In this document: positions 50,931-61,257 of the stretch, one piece after another | Position numbering within the stretch: the first letter of the stretch is position 1 | How the letters are laid out: every line of letters starts with the position of its first letter | NCBI GenBank assembly: GCA_963774945.1 | Contig: CAVZHA010000015.1 | Coordinates: 806,001-870,000, forward strand | DNA length: 64,000 nucleotides | From: Trebonia sp963774945 | GTDB taxonomy: Bacteria > Actinomycetota > Actinomycetes > Streptosporangiales > Streptosporangiaceae | Direction: 5' to 3' | Made by a program: the position numbers and the translations under genes | The notes under the pieces: model-generated | Databases searched by the model: none | The model's input: the letters and a program-made list of their open reading frames with translations, nothing else | Told to the model about the DNA's origin: nothing

Positions 50931-51572
50931 CGCACCTCCTGGATCACTCTCCACCACGGTAACAACCGGGCTTACATCAGCACAAATACCACTTTCTTAT
51001 GGATCCATAGCCCCCGTCTATGAGTCCGCAGCGGGCTTCGCTGGTGTGTACCCTGCCCGCGACCGCGGGGCCAACACCCCGGTCAGCCCAGGCTGCCACT
51101 GCGGCGCTCGTCATGTCAATTATTGCGATCTTTTTACTAGGCAATTGGCAGGTTGCCCTCAGGTGGTTGGGCGGGGGACGGCGGGGTGAGCCTGCGAGGG
51201 ATGGCTTGGCGCGGGCTGGAGGCGGCCGGAGGGCGGGCCGAAGGGCGGCGCGGGAGCTTTTGGGGCGGGGAATCACATTCCTGCAGGTGAGGGAATTGCG
51301 GGGATTCAGGGTTGGCTTTGCGGGGCGCGGACGGGGTTTTGTGGGTCATGCGGGTGACGTTCGGTGTGAGTGCGTCAGCTTTTGTGCTGCTCCTGCGGTA
51401 TTTCGTTGGTCGCGAAATGACAAAAACATGACAATGAGACTCGCGTCTATATGATCATTGTATTCCCATAACAGTTCATCTACGATTACGGTCAAATATG
51501 AGACGATAATCAAGATCTTCTATTACGATCCCAGCTACTTCTTACGAGCGTAAATCAGAAAGAGAGGCCGCG
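50931..51572. other. Gene-free region with palindrome and AT-rich leader
   Basis: TATGGATCCATA (50998-51009) is a perfect 12-bp palindrome upstream of the dioxygenase gene. From about 51400 to 51560 the DNA is strikingly AT-rich for this genome and holds the promoter zone of the RDD gene. Between them is G-rich sequence with no gene I can support. Confidence 0.55.
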
Positions 51573-52166
51573 ATGTCCCAGGTTCCGGACTGGAATGCGC
51601 CTGGCGCGGGCCAGCCGACCCCTTCGCCGCAGTACGGGCAGGCCTACCCGCAGGCACCGCAGTACGGGCAGGTCCAACAGCAGGGCATGATGGTGCCCGC
51701 GCCGCCCGCCTACGGGCCGGGCATGGCGGCGCCCCCGGTTCCGGCCGGCATGTACTTCGATCAGCTATCCGGCCTCGTCCTTCCCAACGGGACCGAGATC
51801 GCCTCGGTCGGCCGCCGGATTGGCTCGTATTTCCTCAGTGCGCTGCTCTTGATCGTCACGCTGGTCATCGGTTACCTGATCTGGGGCGCAATCACGTGGT
51901 CCAAGGGTCAGACCCCGACCCAGCAGCTTCTCGGCATGCAGACCTGGAAGCCGCAAACCCGGGCAAATGCCACCTGGGGCGAGCAATTCCTACGCGAGGT
52001 GTCGCGTCTCCTGTACGCCATTCCGTTCATCGGATGGATCGTTGCGATCGTCTCGTTCTTCATGTTCGCGTCGAGCAAGGAGCACCGGGCAATTCACGAC
52101 CAGATCGGCGGCACGGTCGTGCTGCGTGACCCCAACCAAGTGCTGCAGCCGATCGCGGCGATGTAG
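51573..52166 (+). CDS. RDD-family membrane protein
   Basis: 197 residues: a Pro/Gln/Tyr-rich N-terminus (PQYGQAYPQAPQYGQ), then the RDD domain beginning ASVGRRIGSYFLSALLL, a second helix IPFIGWIVAIVSFFMF and the closing HRAIHDQIGGTVVLRD. AGAGAGG precedes ATG 51573. The family includes proteins of unknown transport function. A leader of some 150 AT-rich bases and a strong terminator mark it as a monocistronic gene. Confidence 0.85.
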   Translation: MSQVPDWNAPGAGQPTPSPQYGQAYPQAPQYGQVQQQGMMVPAPPAYGPGMAAPPVPAGMYFDQLSGLVLPNGTEIASVGRRIGSYFLSALLLIVTLVIGYLIWGAITWSKGQTPTQQLLGMQTWKPQTRANATWGEQFLREVSRLLYAIPFIGWIVAIVSFFMFASSKEHRAIHDQIGGTVVLRDPNQVLQPIAAM

Positions 52167-52206
52167 GTTCCGGCCGCCGCAGGTCGCGGCGGCGGTGACG
52201 GGAAAC

Positions 52207-52240
52207 GGGCCGTGAGGTGCCAGCCTCACGGCCCTTCGCG
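52207..52240 (+). terminator. Hairpin terminator after the RDD gene
   Basis: GGGCCGTGAGG (52207-52217) and CCTCACGGCCC (52224-52234), an 11-bp perfect stem with a 6-nt loop. Only two T follow, so termination may be of the T-less type frequent in actinobacteria. Confidence 0.7.
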
Positions 52241-52368
52241 TTCTCCAGGCAGGCGTCGTCTCGGTCCGCCCGCCTGGCCGCAGGCGGCCGCGAGCGGAAC
52301 GATGTCATCGTTGTCGATAAGGGGAGGCTGAAGGCAAGCTGAAGGGCCGCTGTCTTCGAATACGGGTC

Positions 52369-52953
52369 GTGAGTACGCACCAGCGCGGGCGGCCTGGCCC
52401 GCCTCCCCCGGCCGGCGGGGATCTGGATTCGCTGCTTGCTGCCGTGGCTCGCGGACAGCACGCGGCTTTCGACCTGGTTTACGAGCAGCTCCGGGAGCCG
52501 GTCTACCGGCAGGTGGCGACCGTGCTGCGGGACCCGGCCCAGTCCGAGGAGGTCACCCAGGAGGTGTTCCTCGAGCTGTGGTCGACCGCCGTGCATTACG
52601 ACCCGGGCAAGGGCAGCGCCGCCGGGTGGGCGATGATGATCGCGCGGCGGCGGGCGATTGACCGGGTCCGCAGCTCCGCTGCCTCCGCCGTCCGGGAGCA
52701 GCAGGCCGCCCTGCCCGCCGAGCTGTGGGACCAGACCCACGAGGCGGCGGCGGAGGCTCTCGACCGCGAGCGACTGGCCCGGTCCCTGAGCAATCTGACC
52801 AGGCTGCAGCGGGAGGTCATCACCCTGGCCTACTTCGGCGGCCACACCCATCGCCAGGTGGCCGCGATCCTGGGCGCGCCGCTTGGCACCGTCAAGGGAC
52901 GGATCCGGGAGGCCCTGATCAACCTCCGGCACGCCATGACCAGCGACGACTAG
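52369..52953 (+). CDS. ECF sigma factor (SigK-like)
   Basis: 194 residues with region 2 (FDLVYEQLREPVYRQVATVL, SEEVTQEVFLELWSTA) and region 4 (LTRLQREVITLAYFGGHTHRQVA, LGTVKGRIREALINLR). GTG 52369 has no clear Shine-Dalgarno. SigK-group factors are normally held by a membrane anti-sigma (RskA) encoded next to them. Here the downstream gene, 4 bp away, runs the other way and is a metal exporter. No anti-sigma gene is visible in the window. Confidence 0.88.
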   Translation: MSTHQRGRPGPPPPAGGDLDSLLAAVARGQHAAFDLVYEQLREPVYRQVATVLRDPAQSEEVTQEVFLELWSTAVHYDPGKGSAAGWAMMIARRRAIDRVRSSAASAVREQQAALPAELWDQTHEAAAEALDRERLARSLSNLTRLQREVITLAYFGGHTHRQVAAILGAPLGTVKGRIREALINLRHAMTSDD

Positions 52954-52957
52954 GCGC

Positions 52958-53548
52958 TCAGGCGCGGATCGCGCTGACGATGCTGATCGTGGCGAGCACC
53001 GCCATGATGCCCGCCGCGACCCGGGTGATCACGCTGATCGGGATGACCTTGAGCAGGCTGCGGCCGCCGGCGATCGCGAGCGCCGCCACCGCCCACAGCC
53101 CGAGGACCGCCCCGAGGCCGACGATGATCGGGTCGTGGTACTTGGCGGCCAGGTTCGCGGTCACGAGCTGGGTCAGGTCGCCGAACTCGGCCACCAGGAT
53201 GACCAGGAAGCTCGTGCTCGCCACCCGGAAGAACGTCGGGCGCTTGCCCTCGGCGATGGCGAGGTTCTCCTCCTCCTCCTCGCCGTGCCGTCCGCGCAGC
53301 AGCAGCACCGCGCCGAGCAGGAACAGCGCCCCCACGACGGCCTGCAGGAGCCGGTGCGGCAGCAGGGTCAGCAGGCTGCCGAGCGCCACCGCGAGCGAAA
53401 CGTGCACCAAGAACGCGGCCGCGGCCCCGGTCCACACGAACAGCGGCCGGTAGCGGGTGCCGAGCACCAGGCTGGCGAGGGCGGTCTTGTCGGGCAGTTC
53501 CGCGAGGAAGATCAGGCCGAAGACGGTGCCGAGCACGGCGAAGTTCAT
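52958..53548 (-). CDS. GDT1/TMEM165-family manganese exporter
   Basis: 196 residues, six helices in two related halves. The conserved acidic motifs are AELPDKTALAS near the N-terminus and AEFGDLTQLV in the second half. Family members (Gdt1, MneA/Mnx) move Mn2+ or Ca2+ out of the cytoplasm in exchange for protons. A GEEEEEN loop links the halves. The yybP-ykoY-like element upstream supports manganese as the substrate. Confidence 0.88.
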   Translation of the reverse strand: MNFAVLGTVFGLIFLAELPDKTALASLVLGTRYRPLFVWTGAAAAFLVHVSLAVALGSLLTLLPHRLLQAVVGALFLLGAVLLLRGRHGEEEEENLAIAEGKRPTFFRVASTSFLVILVAEFGDLTQLVTANLAAKYHDPIIVGLGAVLGLWAVAALAIAGGRSLLKVIPISVITRVAAGIMAVLATISIVSAIRA

Positions 53549-53625
53549 GGAGAGTCCAGCGTCCTTACGATGGGGCCCCGCCGAAGGCCCGGTGGGGAGG
53601 CTTCGGCACGGCAGCGGTCAGGCTG

Positions 53626-53741
53626 CGGCCGAAGGTCTCGCCCAGCGCCTCAGACCAGGCGCCCTGGGTGCCGGGCCCGCCCCGATGGGGCTAGCCAGTA
53701 TGTCGACATCCCAGCTGCGGGGCTACTCCCCTTCGCTCCCA
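53626..53741 (-). promoter_or_regulatory. yybP-ykoY manganese riboswitch candidate
   Basis: Read on the minus strand, the leader begins GAAGGGGAGTAGC (53726-53738), continues with GTCGACATACTGG (53694-53706) and closes with GCGAGACCTTCGG (about 53629-53641). These are the conserved elements of the yybP-ykoY Mn2+ riboswitch. TACAAT about 20 bp upstream is a fair -10 box. It precedes the GDT1 gene, the classic target. Confidence 0.82.
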
Positions 53742-53813
53742 TAGATTGTATCAGCCCAGATCAGTGCCACCTCAACCGGCCGGGCGGTGAGCGGTCCCGG
53801 TCACCGCGGCTGC

Positions 53814-55810
53814 TTAGCCGCGCAGCGCCCTGGCCCAGGCGCTCGTGCGCAGCAGCCGCAGGCCGTTGAGGCCGACGATGACGGTGGAGCCCTCGTGCCC
53901 GAGGACGCCGAGCGGCAGCGGCAGGTGCCCGGCGAGGTCCCAGATGACCAGGGCGGTGATGATGGTGGCGGCGATGGCGAGGTTGGCGGTGACCACCCGA
54001 CGGGCGCTGCGGGAGAGCGTGATGATCGCGGGGACGGTCGCCAGGTCGTCGCGCATGATCACCGCGTCGGCGGTGTCGAGGGCCAGGTCGGAGCCCGCGC
54101 GGCCCATCGCGACCCCGATGTGGGCGGCCGCGAGGGCGGGGGCGTCGTTGACGCCGTCGCCCACCAGCAGGACGCGCTGGCCGTCCGCCTGGAGCGCGCG
54201 CACGGCCTCGACCTTGTCCTGCGGGAGCAGCCCGGCCCGTGTGTCGGTGATCCCGGCCTCGGCCGCGAGCCTGCTCGCGGCGCGCTGGTTGTCCCCGGTC
54301 AGCAGCACCGGCGCGGTGCCGGTGACCGCGCTGATGCGGGCGACCGCACCGTGGGCGGCCGGCCGTATCCGGTCGGCGATGCCGAGCAGCGCGGCCGGCC
54401 TGCCGTCGATGAGGACGACGGCCACGGTCTGACCGTCGTCTTCCAGGTCCGCCAGCGGCGCCGCGATCGCGGGGTCGCCGTCCGGTCCGAGCAGCCGGGC
54501 GGGACTGCCGATTTCCACCAGGTGCCCGCTGACGCGGGCCCGCACGCCCCGGCCGGGCTGCGCGGTGAACGAGTCGGCGGGGGCGAGGGCCAGTCCGGCG
54601 CTGCGGGCGGCGGCGATCACCGCCCGGCCGAGCGGGTGCTCGGACGGGACCTCGGCCGCCGCCGCCAGCGCCAGGATCTCCTGCTCGCTCAGGCCCGGGC
54701 CGGGCAGCGGCCTGATCTCGGCCAGCCGGGGCGTACCCTCGGTCAGGGTTCCGGTCTTGTCGAAGGCGACGAGAGTTGTGCCCCCGAGCCGCTCCATCAC
54801 CACGGCCGACTTGACCAGCACGCCGTGCCGTCCGGCGTTGGCCATCGAGGCGAGCAGCGGCGGCATGGTCGCCAGCACCACGGCGCACGGCGAGGCGACG
54901 ATCATGAAGGTCATCGCGCGCAGCAGGGTTGGCTGGAACGCCGCCCCGGCCAGCAGCGGGACGGCGAACAGCGAGCACGGTGGCGGTGACCATGCCGATC
55001 GAGTAGCGCTGCTCGACCTTCTCGATGAACAGCTGGGTGCTGGCCTTGGTGGCGGCCGCCTCATCGACCATGGCCACGATCCGGGCGACCACGGAGTCCC
55101 GGGGTCCGCGGTCCACCCGCACCCGCAGCGCGCCGGTGCCGTTGGCGGTCCCGGCGAACACCTCGTCCCCGGCCGCCTTGGCCACCGGCAGCGGCTCGCC
55201 GGTGATCGTGGCCTGGTCCACGTCGCTGGCGCCGGAGAGCACCCGGCCGTCGGCGGCGATTCGCTCGCCCGGGCGGACCAGGATCACGTCGCCGACCTGC
55301 AGGCCCTCGGCGTCCACCGTCTCCTCGATCCCGTCGCCGGTGATCCGCACGGCCTGCTCGGGGGCCAGGTCGAGGAGCCCGCGGACGGCCTGGGCGGTGC
55401 GATGGGTCGCCACCGCCTCGAGCGCGCCCGAGGTGGCGAAGATGACGATCAGCAGTCCGCCGTCGAGGACCTGGCCGACGGCGGCGGCGCCGATCGCGGC
55501 CAGCGACCATGAGCAGGTCCACGTCCAGGGTCTTGGCCCGCAGCGCGACCAGCCCGGCCAGACCGGGCTCCCACCCGCCGGCTGCGTAGCTGGCGAGGAA
55601 GAACGTCCAGGCGACAGCGGCCGGGGCACCGGTGAAGTGGGCGACCAGGCCGACCGCGAACAGCGCGGTGGCAAGCGCCGCCCAGCGCACCTCGGGCAGT
55701 GACCAGACGCCCGCGCGGATCAGCCGGGCGCGGTCTGTGCCCGCGGCACCGCAGGCCGGGCCGACGCGGCTGCCGGTGCCGGTGCCGGTCGGGATCAGGT
55801 CGGTCGTCAT
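53814..55810 (-). CDS. P1B-4-type metal-transporting ATPase; two apparent frameshifts
   Basis: Motifs in order: ATITGEPLPVAK, membrane site MIVASPCAVVLAT (SPC in place of CPC), AFDKTGTLTEG, SEHPLGRA, GDGVNDAPALAAAHIGVAMG and the last-helix HEGSTVIVGLNGLRLL. SPC with the HEG(S/T) motif marks the P1B-4 group (CtpD, CoaT, PfeT), which exports Co2+, Fe2+ and related ions. Extra bases near 55508 and 54976 shift the frame. No N-terminal metal-binding domain is seen. It is divergent from the ArsR gene. Confidence 0.88.
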
Positions 55811-55867
55811 CGCTTGCTTTCTCGATCGGTGGACAACTCCCTCATCGTACCGGATGAAATGAAGAAG

Positions 55868-55881
55868 TGTTCATATGAGCA
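55868..55881. promoter_or_regulatory. ArsR/SmtB-type operator
   Basis: TGTTCATATGAGCA is a 14-bp palindrome with one mismatched pair, close to the TGAACA...TTCATAT consensus of SmtB/NmtR-like boxes. It lies between the divergent ArsR and ATPase genes. Confidence 0.65.
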
Positions 55882-55900
55882 CGAGTGGTATCGTGGCGAC

Positions 55901-56290
55901 ATGGGTCATGAAGCGAGGGACCGGGCCGGGCGCAAGACCCCGCCGGCGGTGCTCGACGCCGCCACGGCGGCGTCGGTGGCCGAGACCCTGCAGGCCCTGG
56001 CGACCCCGAGCAGGCTGCTGATCCTGGCCCGGCTGCGCCGCGAGCCGTGCTCGGTCACCCGGCTGTCGGCCGACATCGGGATGGAGCAGTCGGCGGTCTC
56101 GCACCAGCTCCGCCTGCTGCGGCACCTCGGCCTGGTGACCGGAACCCGGCAGGGCAAGAGCACCGTCTACGCGCTCTACGACGACCACGTCGCGATGCTC
56201 CTCGACGAGGCCGTGTACCACAGCGAGCATCTGCGGCTGGGCATCCGCGACGAGTTCGCCCTGCCCGAGGAGACCGCACCGGCCGGCTGA
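55901..56290 (+). CDS. ArsR/SmtB-family metal sensor
   Basis: 129 residues from ATG 55901 (MGHEARDRAG); the frame opens earlier but lacks good starts. Winged helix: LQALATPSRLLILARLRREPCSVTRL, then MEQSAVSHQLRLLRHLGLV and RQGKSTVYALYDDH. The C-terminal helix has DDH..., VYHSEH and RLG, giving the alpha5 ligand set of NmtR/CzrA-type sensors. It is expected to repress the adjacent ATPase until metal binds. Confidence 0.87.
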   Translation: MGHEARDRAGRKTPPAVLDAATAASVAETLQALATPSRLLILARLRREPCSVTRLSADIGMEQSAVSHQLRLLRHLGLVTGTRQGKSTVYALYDDHVAMLLDEAVYHSEHLRLGIRDEFALPEETAPAG

Positions 56291-56341
56291 CGTCAGACCG
56301 GCCAGCCTGGCTAGGGTGGCAGGTAACAGACAGGAGCGAAC

Positions 56342-56620
56342 ATGACATCCACGCCTGAGCCAGAGCACCTGAGCGGCCGCCACCGCGACACGCTGGCGCA
56401 GATCTTCGCGCACCCGGTGAGCCACAACATCGAGTGGCACGCGGTGGTGTCGCTGCTCGAGGCCGTCGGCACGGTCACCACCCACCATGACCACAAGGTC
56501 GAGGTGACGGTCGGCGACGGGCAGGCCTTCATCGACCCGCCGTCGGGCAAGGACATCGACCCCCAGACCGTCGTTGACCTCCGGCACATGCTGGCCGAGG
56601 CCGGCTACCAGCCGAGCTGA
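56342..56620 (+). CDS. Conserved small actinobacterial protein
   Basis: 92 residues with a recurring pattern: LSGRHRDTLAQIFAHPVSHNIEWHAVV, then TVTTHHDHKVEVTVGDG and DIDPQTVVDLRHMLAEAGY. Proteins of this build are widespread in actinobacteria and sometimes grouped with HicA-like folds because of the His near the start of a strand. I make no toxin claim. Start ATG 56342 has AGGAG upstream. It lies 51 bp after the ArsR gene. Confidence 0.7.
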   Translation: MTSTPEPEHLSGRHRDTLAQIFAHPVSHNIEWHAVVSLLEAVGTVTTHHDHKVEVTVGDGQAFIDPPSGKDIDPQTVVDLRHMLAEAGYQPS

Positions 56621-56633
56621 CCCCGGACCGGGG

Positions 56634-57044
56634 CTAGGGCAGCGGCTCGCCGCCGGGTTCGCTGCCCTCGAGGGCCGCGCCGTCGGGTTCGGCGCGGTCA
56701 GGTTCGGTGCCGACGGGTTGGCTCGGCACGTTCGCGTCGAGCAGGGTGGTGGCGCCCGCCGCCCGGGTCTGGGCGTCCTCGGTGCGCTCGCGCAGCCGCT
56801 CGAGCGACTCGGTATCGCCGTAGGGAACGGCGGCCTCGACCCGGTCGCTCGCCTGCACCTCGGGCAGGTCCATGACCGCGTCGACCAGACTCGCCCGGTA
56901 GCCGGGGGGCGCGTAGGCGTCCGACTGCATGGACGTGCGGACGGTGCCCTCCGGCCCGAGCTCGGTCGTCACGTCGGCCTTGGCGACCGTGCGGTCGCTC
57001 TTGTCCTTGATCTCTAGATGGCGTGGTTCCTCGTGGTTGGTCAC
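56634..57044 (-). CDS. Conserved hypothetical protein
   Basis: 136 residues from GTG 57044, chosen because AGGAGAG lies upstream and the family-like region begins HEEPRHLEIKDKSDRTVAKAD. It has TELGPEGTVRTSMQSDAYAPPGYRASLVDAVMDLPEV, then VPYGDTESLERLRERT, and an acidic Pro-rich end. No signal or helix. I do not recognise the family. Confidence 0.6.
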   Translation of the reverse strand: MTNHEEPRHLEIKDKSDRTVAKADVTTELGPEGTVRTSMQSDAYAPPGYRASLVDAVMDLPEVQASDRVEAAVPYGDTESLERLRERTEDAQTRAAGATTLLDANVPSQPVGTEPDRAEPDGAALEGSEPGGEPLP

Positions 57045-57234
57045 GGGTCTCTCCTGGTTCGCTCGTCCTGGCAAGACCACAGGCGCGGACCGGCCTGCCC
57101 CGACTGGCCTGCCCGCGATCGGCCGGCCAAACCCGTTGGTGACCCGGTTAACGTCGCCAATGAGGAAACTGGTGATCGCCCGCCCCAACGCGGGTGACGA
57201 GCGGTGATTGACCAGGCGCCGTGAGGACCCTGAG

Positions 57235-60226
57235 TCAGTCGGTGAGGGTGGTATAAGCGATGACGCCGCGGCGCATGGCGTCGATGGCGGCGCGGGCGGT
57301 GGCGGCGACGTCGCGGTCGCGCGGGGCGGGCTCGCGGCGGCGGGGCTCCTGGACGGCTTCCGCGTCCTCGCTCAGCGGCCGCTCGGGTCGATCCGAAGGG
57401 CCGGCGTCGGCGTCGGCGTCGGCATCGGCGTCGACGGGGCGGGCCTTGGCGCGGGAGGACCTTCTGGAGGCGTCGTAGGAGGCGGCGGCCGCGATCTGGT
57501 CGAGCAGGTCGATCAGCTGCTTGACCGAGCGGACGAAGTCGCCCGGGGTCAGGCCGGGGACCGAGTCGAGCACGTCCTCAAGCTTGGCCCCGCGCACCCA
57601 GCGGTAGGCCGCCCAGACGAAGCCCGAGTCGGGCTCGCGCAGGAACGAGAGCCCGTTGCGCCGCTCCAGCTGGTCGAGCTCGGCCCAGGTCCGGCTCATC
57701 GCGGTGAGCACGTCGCGGACCGGGCCGCCGGGCAGCCGGGCGGGCTCGGCGTCATCCGACTGCTTGCGGGACTCGAACGACAGGACCGACACGCAGGCGG
57801 CCAGCTCGGCCGGGTTGAGACCGTCCCAGATCTTGCGGCGGATGCACTCGGCCGCCACCAGGTCGAGCTCGGAGTACAGCCGCGAGAGCCGCTGGCCGTC
57901 GGCGGTGACGGTGTCGCCGTCAAGGTAGCCGAGCTCGTCGAGGACCGCGCAGACCCGGTCGAAGGTCCGCGCGATCACGTGCGAGCGGCTGTTGATCTGC
58001 CGCTCGAGGTCCTCGACCTCCTTCTGCTGGCGGAAGTAGCGCTCGCCCGCCCGGGCGTGCTGCTCGCGGTCGGGGCAGCCGTGGCAGGGGTGGCGGCGGA
58101 TCAGCCGGCGCAGCTCGGCGACGTCGCCGTCGCCGGGCAGTCCGTCCTGGCCGTCGGCGCTGCCACCGACGGTGAAGTCGTGGGCGGATGAGGCGGAGGA
58201 CAGGGACCGTTCGGGATAATCCTGATCGGCACCAGCCGACGACCGGCGGCGGCGGGACGGCAGATCCAGATCGCGGCCCGCGATCTTGGAGCGCATCGAG
58301 GAGACGAGATCGCGGCGATGCTTGGGTGAGCGCTCGCTGAACGAGTTCGGGATCCGCAGGTGCTCGACCGGCTCGGCCGGAACCGGGAAATCGACTGCGG
58401 AAAGCTGCTTGAGCTGGCCGTGCTCGGTCAGCACGAGCGGGCCGTCGGCCCGGTTGGGCGAGAACCCGCCCTCGGCCGGCGGCGGGTTGAGCACCACCGC
58501 GAAGCCGGCCCGGCGGCCGGACGGCACCCGGATGACGTCGCCCCGGCGGAGGGTGGCGAGGACGCGTCGGGCCTGCGCGCGCTGGGCGGCGCCGCGGCTT
58601 CTTGACGCGCCGCGCTCTTCGTCGGTGAGCCGACGGCGCAGCGCCGCGTACTCCATGAAGTCGCCCCGGTCGCAGCTGACCTGGCGGGCGAGCTCGTCGG
58701 CGGCCTCCTTGACCCGGCGCAGCCTGCGGGCCAGCCCGACCACGCCCCGGTCGGCCTGGAACTGGGCGAAGCTCGACTCCAGGAGGGCGGCGGCGCGCTG
58801 GCGGCCCGCCCGGCCGGTCAGGTTGACGGCCATGTTGTAGGACGGGCGGAAGCTGGAGTTGAGCGGGTAGGTACGGGTGCTCGCGAGGCCGGCGACCGCG
58901 CCCGGGTCGAGGCCCGGCTGCCAGAGCACCACCGCGTGCCCCTCGACGTCGATCCCGCGGCGGCCCGCGCGGCCGGTGAGCTGGGTGTACTCCCCCGGGG
59001 TGAGCGCGACGTGGGCCTCGCCGTTCCACTTGTCGAGCTTCTCGAGGACGACCGTGCGGGCGGGCATGTTGATGCCGAGCGCGAGGGTCTCGGTCGCGAA
59101 GACGGCCCGGACCAGGCCCTGCGGTGAACAGCTCCTCGACAACCTCCTTGAACACCGGGAGCATGCCCGCGTGGTGGGCGGCGATGCCGCGCCGCAGCGC
59201 GAGCACCCAGTCGTGGTAGCCGAGGACGGTGAGGTCCTCGTCGGGGATGTCGCTGGTCCGCCGGGAGGCGACGGCCTCGATCTGCTCTGCCTCGGCGGGC
59301 GTGGTCAGCCGCAGCCCCGCCTGCAGGCACTGCTGGACGGCGGCGTCGCAGCCGGCCCGGCTGAAGATGAACGTGATCGCGGGCAGCAGCCCGGCCCCGT
59401 CCAGCCGGTCGATGATCTCGGGCCGGTACGGCGGGGCGTTGCGCTTGGGCCGGTGGCCGCCGCGGCCGGGGCGGCTGGCGGGCTGGCGGATCTCCTCGCG
59501 ACGGGCCAGCCGGACCAGGTCGGGGTTGACCTGGCGGTGATTGTCGTCGGTGAACAGGTCGTAGAGGCGGCGGCCGGCCAGCATGTGCTGCCACAGCGGC
59601 ACCGGCCGGTGCTCGTCGACGATGACCTCGGTGCCGCCGCGGACCTGGGCGAGCCAGTCGCCGAACTCCTCGGCGTTGGAGACCGTGGCCGACAGCGCGA
59701 CCACCCGGACCGACTCGGGCAGGTGGATGATCACCTCTTCCCAGACCGCGCCGCGCGACCGGTCGGCCAGGTAGTGCACCTCGTCGAGGACGACGTAGCC
59801 AAGGTCCCTGAGGGTGGCCGAGCCCGCGTAGAGCATGTTCCGCAGCACCTCGGTCGTCATCACCACGATCGGGGCGCCGCCGTTGACCGCGTTGTCGCCG
59901 GTGAGCAGGCCCACCGTGTCGCTGTCGTAGCGCTTGACGAGGTCGTTGTACTTCTGGTTGGAGAGCGCCTTGATCGGCGTGGTGTAGAAGCACTTGCGGC
60001 CCTGCTCGAGCGCCAGGTGGACCGCGTACTCGCCGACGACGGTCTTGCCTGATCCCGTCGGCGCCGCCACCAGCACGCCGTCGCCGCTGGTGAGGGCGGT
60101 GCAGGCAGCGACCTGGAACGGGTCGAAGTCGAAGCCGTAGAGATCGCGGAACGAAGCGAACTCTGGGGCGGCCTGCCGCTCGCGGAACCTTGCGTAGCTT
60201 TCGGCCGGGCCCACCGGGGTGCTCAT
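57235..60226 (-). CDS. helY: Superfamily 2 helicase, Ski2/Mtr4-like (HelY); one apparent frameshift
   Basis: A protein of about 996 residues. Motif I APTGSGKTVV, II VLDEVHYLAD, III SATVSNAEEF, then AHHAGMLPVFKEVVEELF, TETLALGINMPARTVV and motif VI QLTGRAGRRGID. An extra G near 59123 (ELFT then QGLVRAVFATE) splits the frame. The C-terminal half contains the DSHCT region and a Cys set HPCHGCPDREQHARAG. Two variable inserts: one with PERSLSSASSAHD, whose DNA carries a GGACCGTTCGG motif, and an Asp-Ala repeat near the C-terminus. tatA-tatC-helY order is conserved in actinobacteria. Confidence 0.9.
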
Positions 60227-60281
60227 AGCTCCAGCGTATGAGACTTCGGTCCCTCGTGATACGGGTGAGGCGTCGCGCTAC

Positions 60282-61191
60282 TTAGTTAAGGGAACTATCG
60301 ATGTCGACCGGCTCGGGCGCGTCGACCGGTGAAAGCTCGTCGTCGGCGAGGTCGGCGTAGGGGTTGCGCTTGGCCCGGCGCTTGTCGTTGAAGTACACGA
60401 AGATTTCGGCGAACTCGACCAGCGCGACCGCGATCCCGCCGAGGATGAGCATCGTGCCCGGGTCGGGGCTCGGGTTCACCATGCCCGCGATCAGGAAGAC
60501 GCCGAAGATCAGCAGCCGGCGCCACTTGCGGAACCGCTCGTGGGTGAGGATGCCCGCCATGTTGAGCATGACGATGACCAGCGGGAGCTCGAACACGATG
60601 CCGAATCCGACGACCATCCCGGTGAAGTAGCCGAGGTAGGTGTCGAAGCTCGGCAGGGCCGCCACGTTACCGGGGGTCAGGCCGAGCAGGTAGTGCAGGC
60701 CGCGGCTCATCACCAGGTAGGCGAGCACCGCGCCGGCCGAGGAACAGCGGAACGGCGGTGCCGGTGAACAGGTACGCCCACTTCTTCTCGCGCTTGTAGA
60801 GGCCGGGGGCGATGAAAGCCCAGAGCTGGTACAGCCAGACCGGGCAGGTGCCGACCAGCGCGATGTAGAACGCGAGCTTGATGCGGAGCGAGAGCGGGTC
60901 GAAGATGCCGGTGACGGTGAGCTGGTCGCCGAACCCGCTGCAACCGGTCTTGCCGTTGATCGTGGCGTCGCAGAACGGCCGCATGATCCAGTGGATCGTC
61001 GGGCTGGAGAAGAAGAGCGCGATGGCCATCCCGACGACAATGGCGAGAGCCGCCTTGACCACCCGGTTGCGCAGCTCGCGCAGGTGGTCCATCAGGGGCA
61101 TCCGCCCCTCCGGGTTGGCCTGCTGCTTGGAGCGGATGTAACGCTCGCCGACGATGCGGGCACCCCGGATGGCGGAAGGCTTCGATGCCAT
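60282..61191 (-). CDS. tatC: Twin-arginine translocase subunit TatC; one apparent frameshift
   Basis: The N-terminal PEGRMPLMDHLRELRNRVVKA is the TatC signature that helps recognise twin-arginine signals; KLAFYIALVGTCPVWLYQLWAFIAPGLYKREKKW follows in parts, then SFDTYLGYFTGMVVGFGIVFELPLVI and the last helices. An extra C near 60740 (AVPLF then SAGAVLAYLVMSRGL) shifts the frame. The tail ends VDAPEPVDIDSSLN. It lies 66 bp after tatA and 55 bp before helY. Confidence 0.92.
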
Positions 61192-61257
61192 GATCGTTTA
61201 CGACCGTCTTCCCGGAGGGGGATCTACTGGGGCTTGCAGCTTGCTCAGCCTTGCCGC

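Noticed and set aside
57208..58191. Plus-strand open frame of 327 codons at the helY 3' end
   Set aside because: Antisense to conserved helicase sequence, with composition typical of a shadow.
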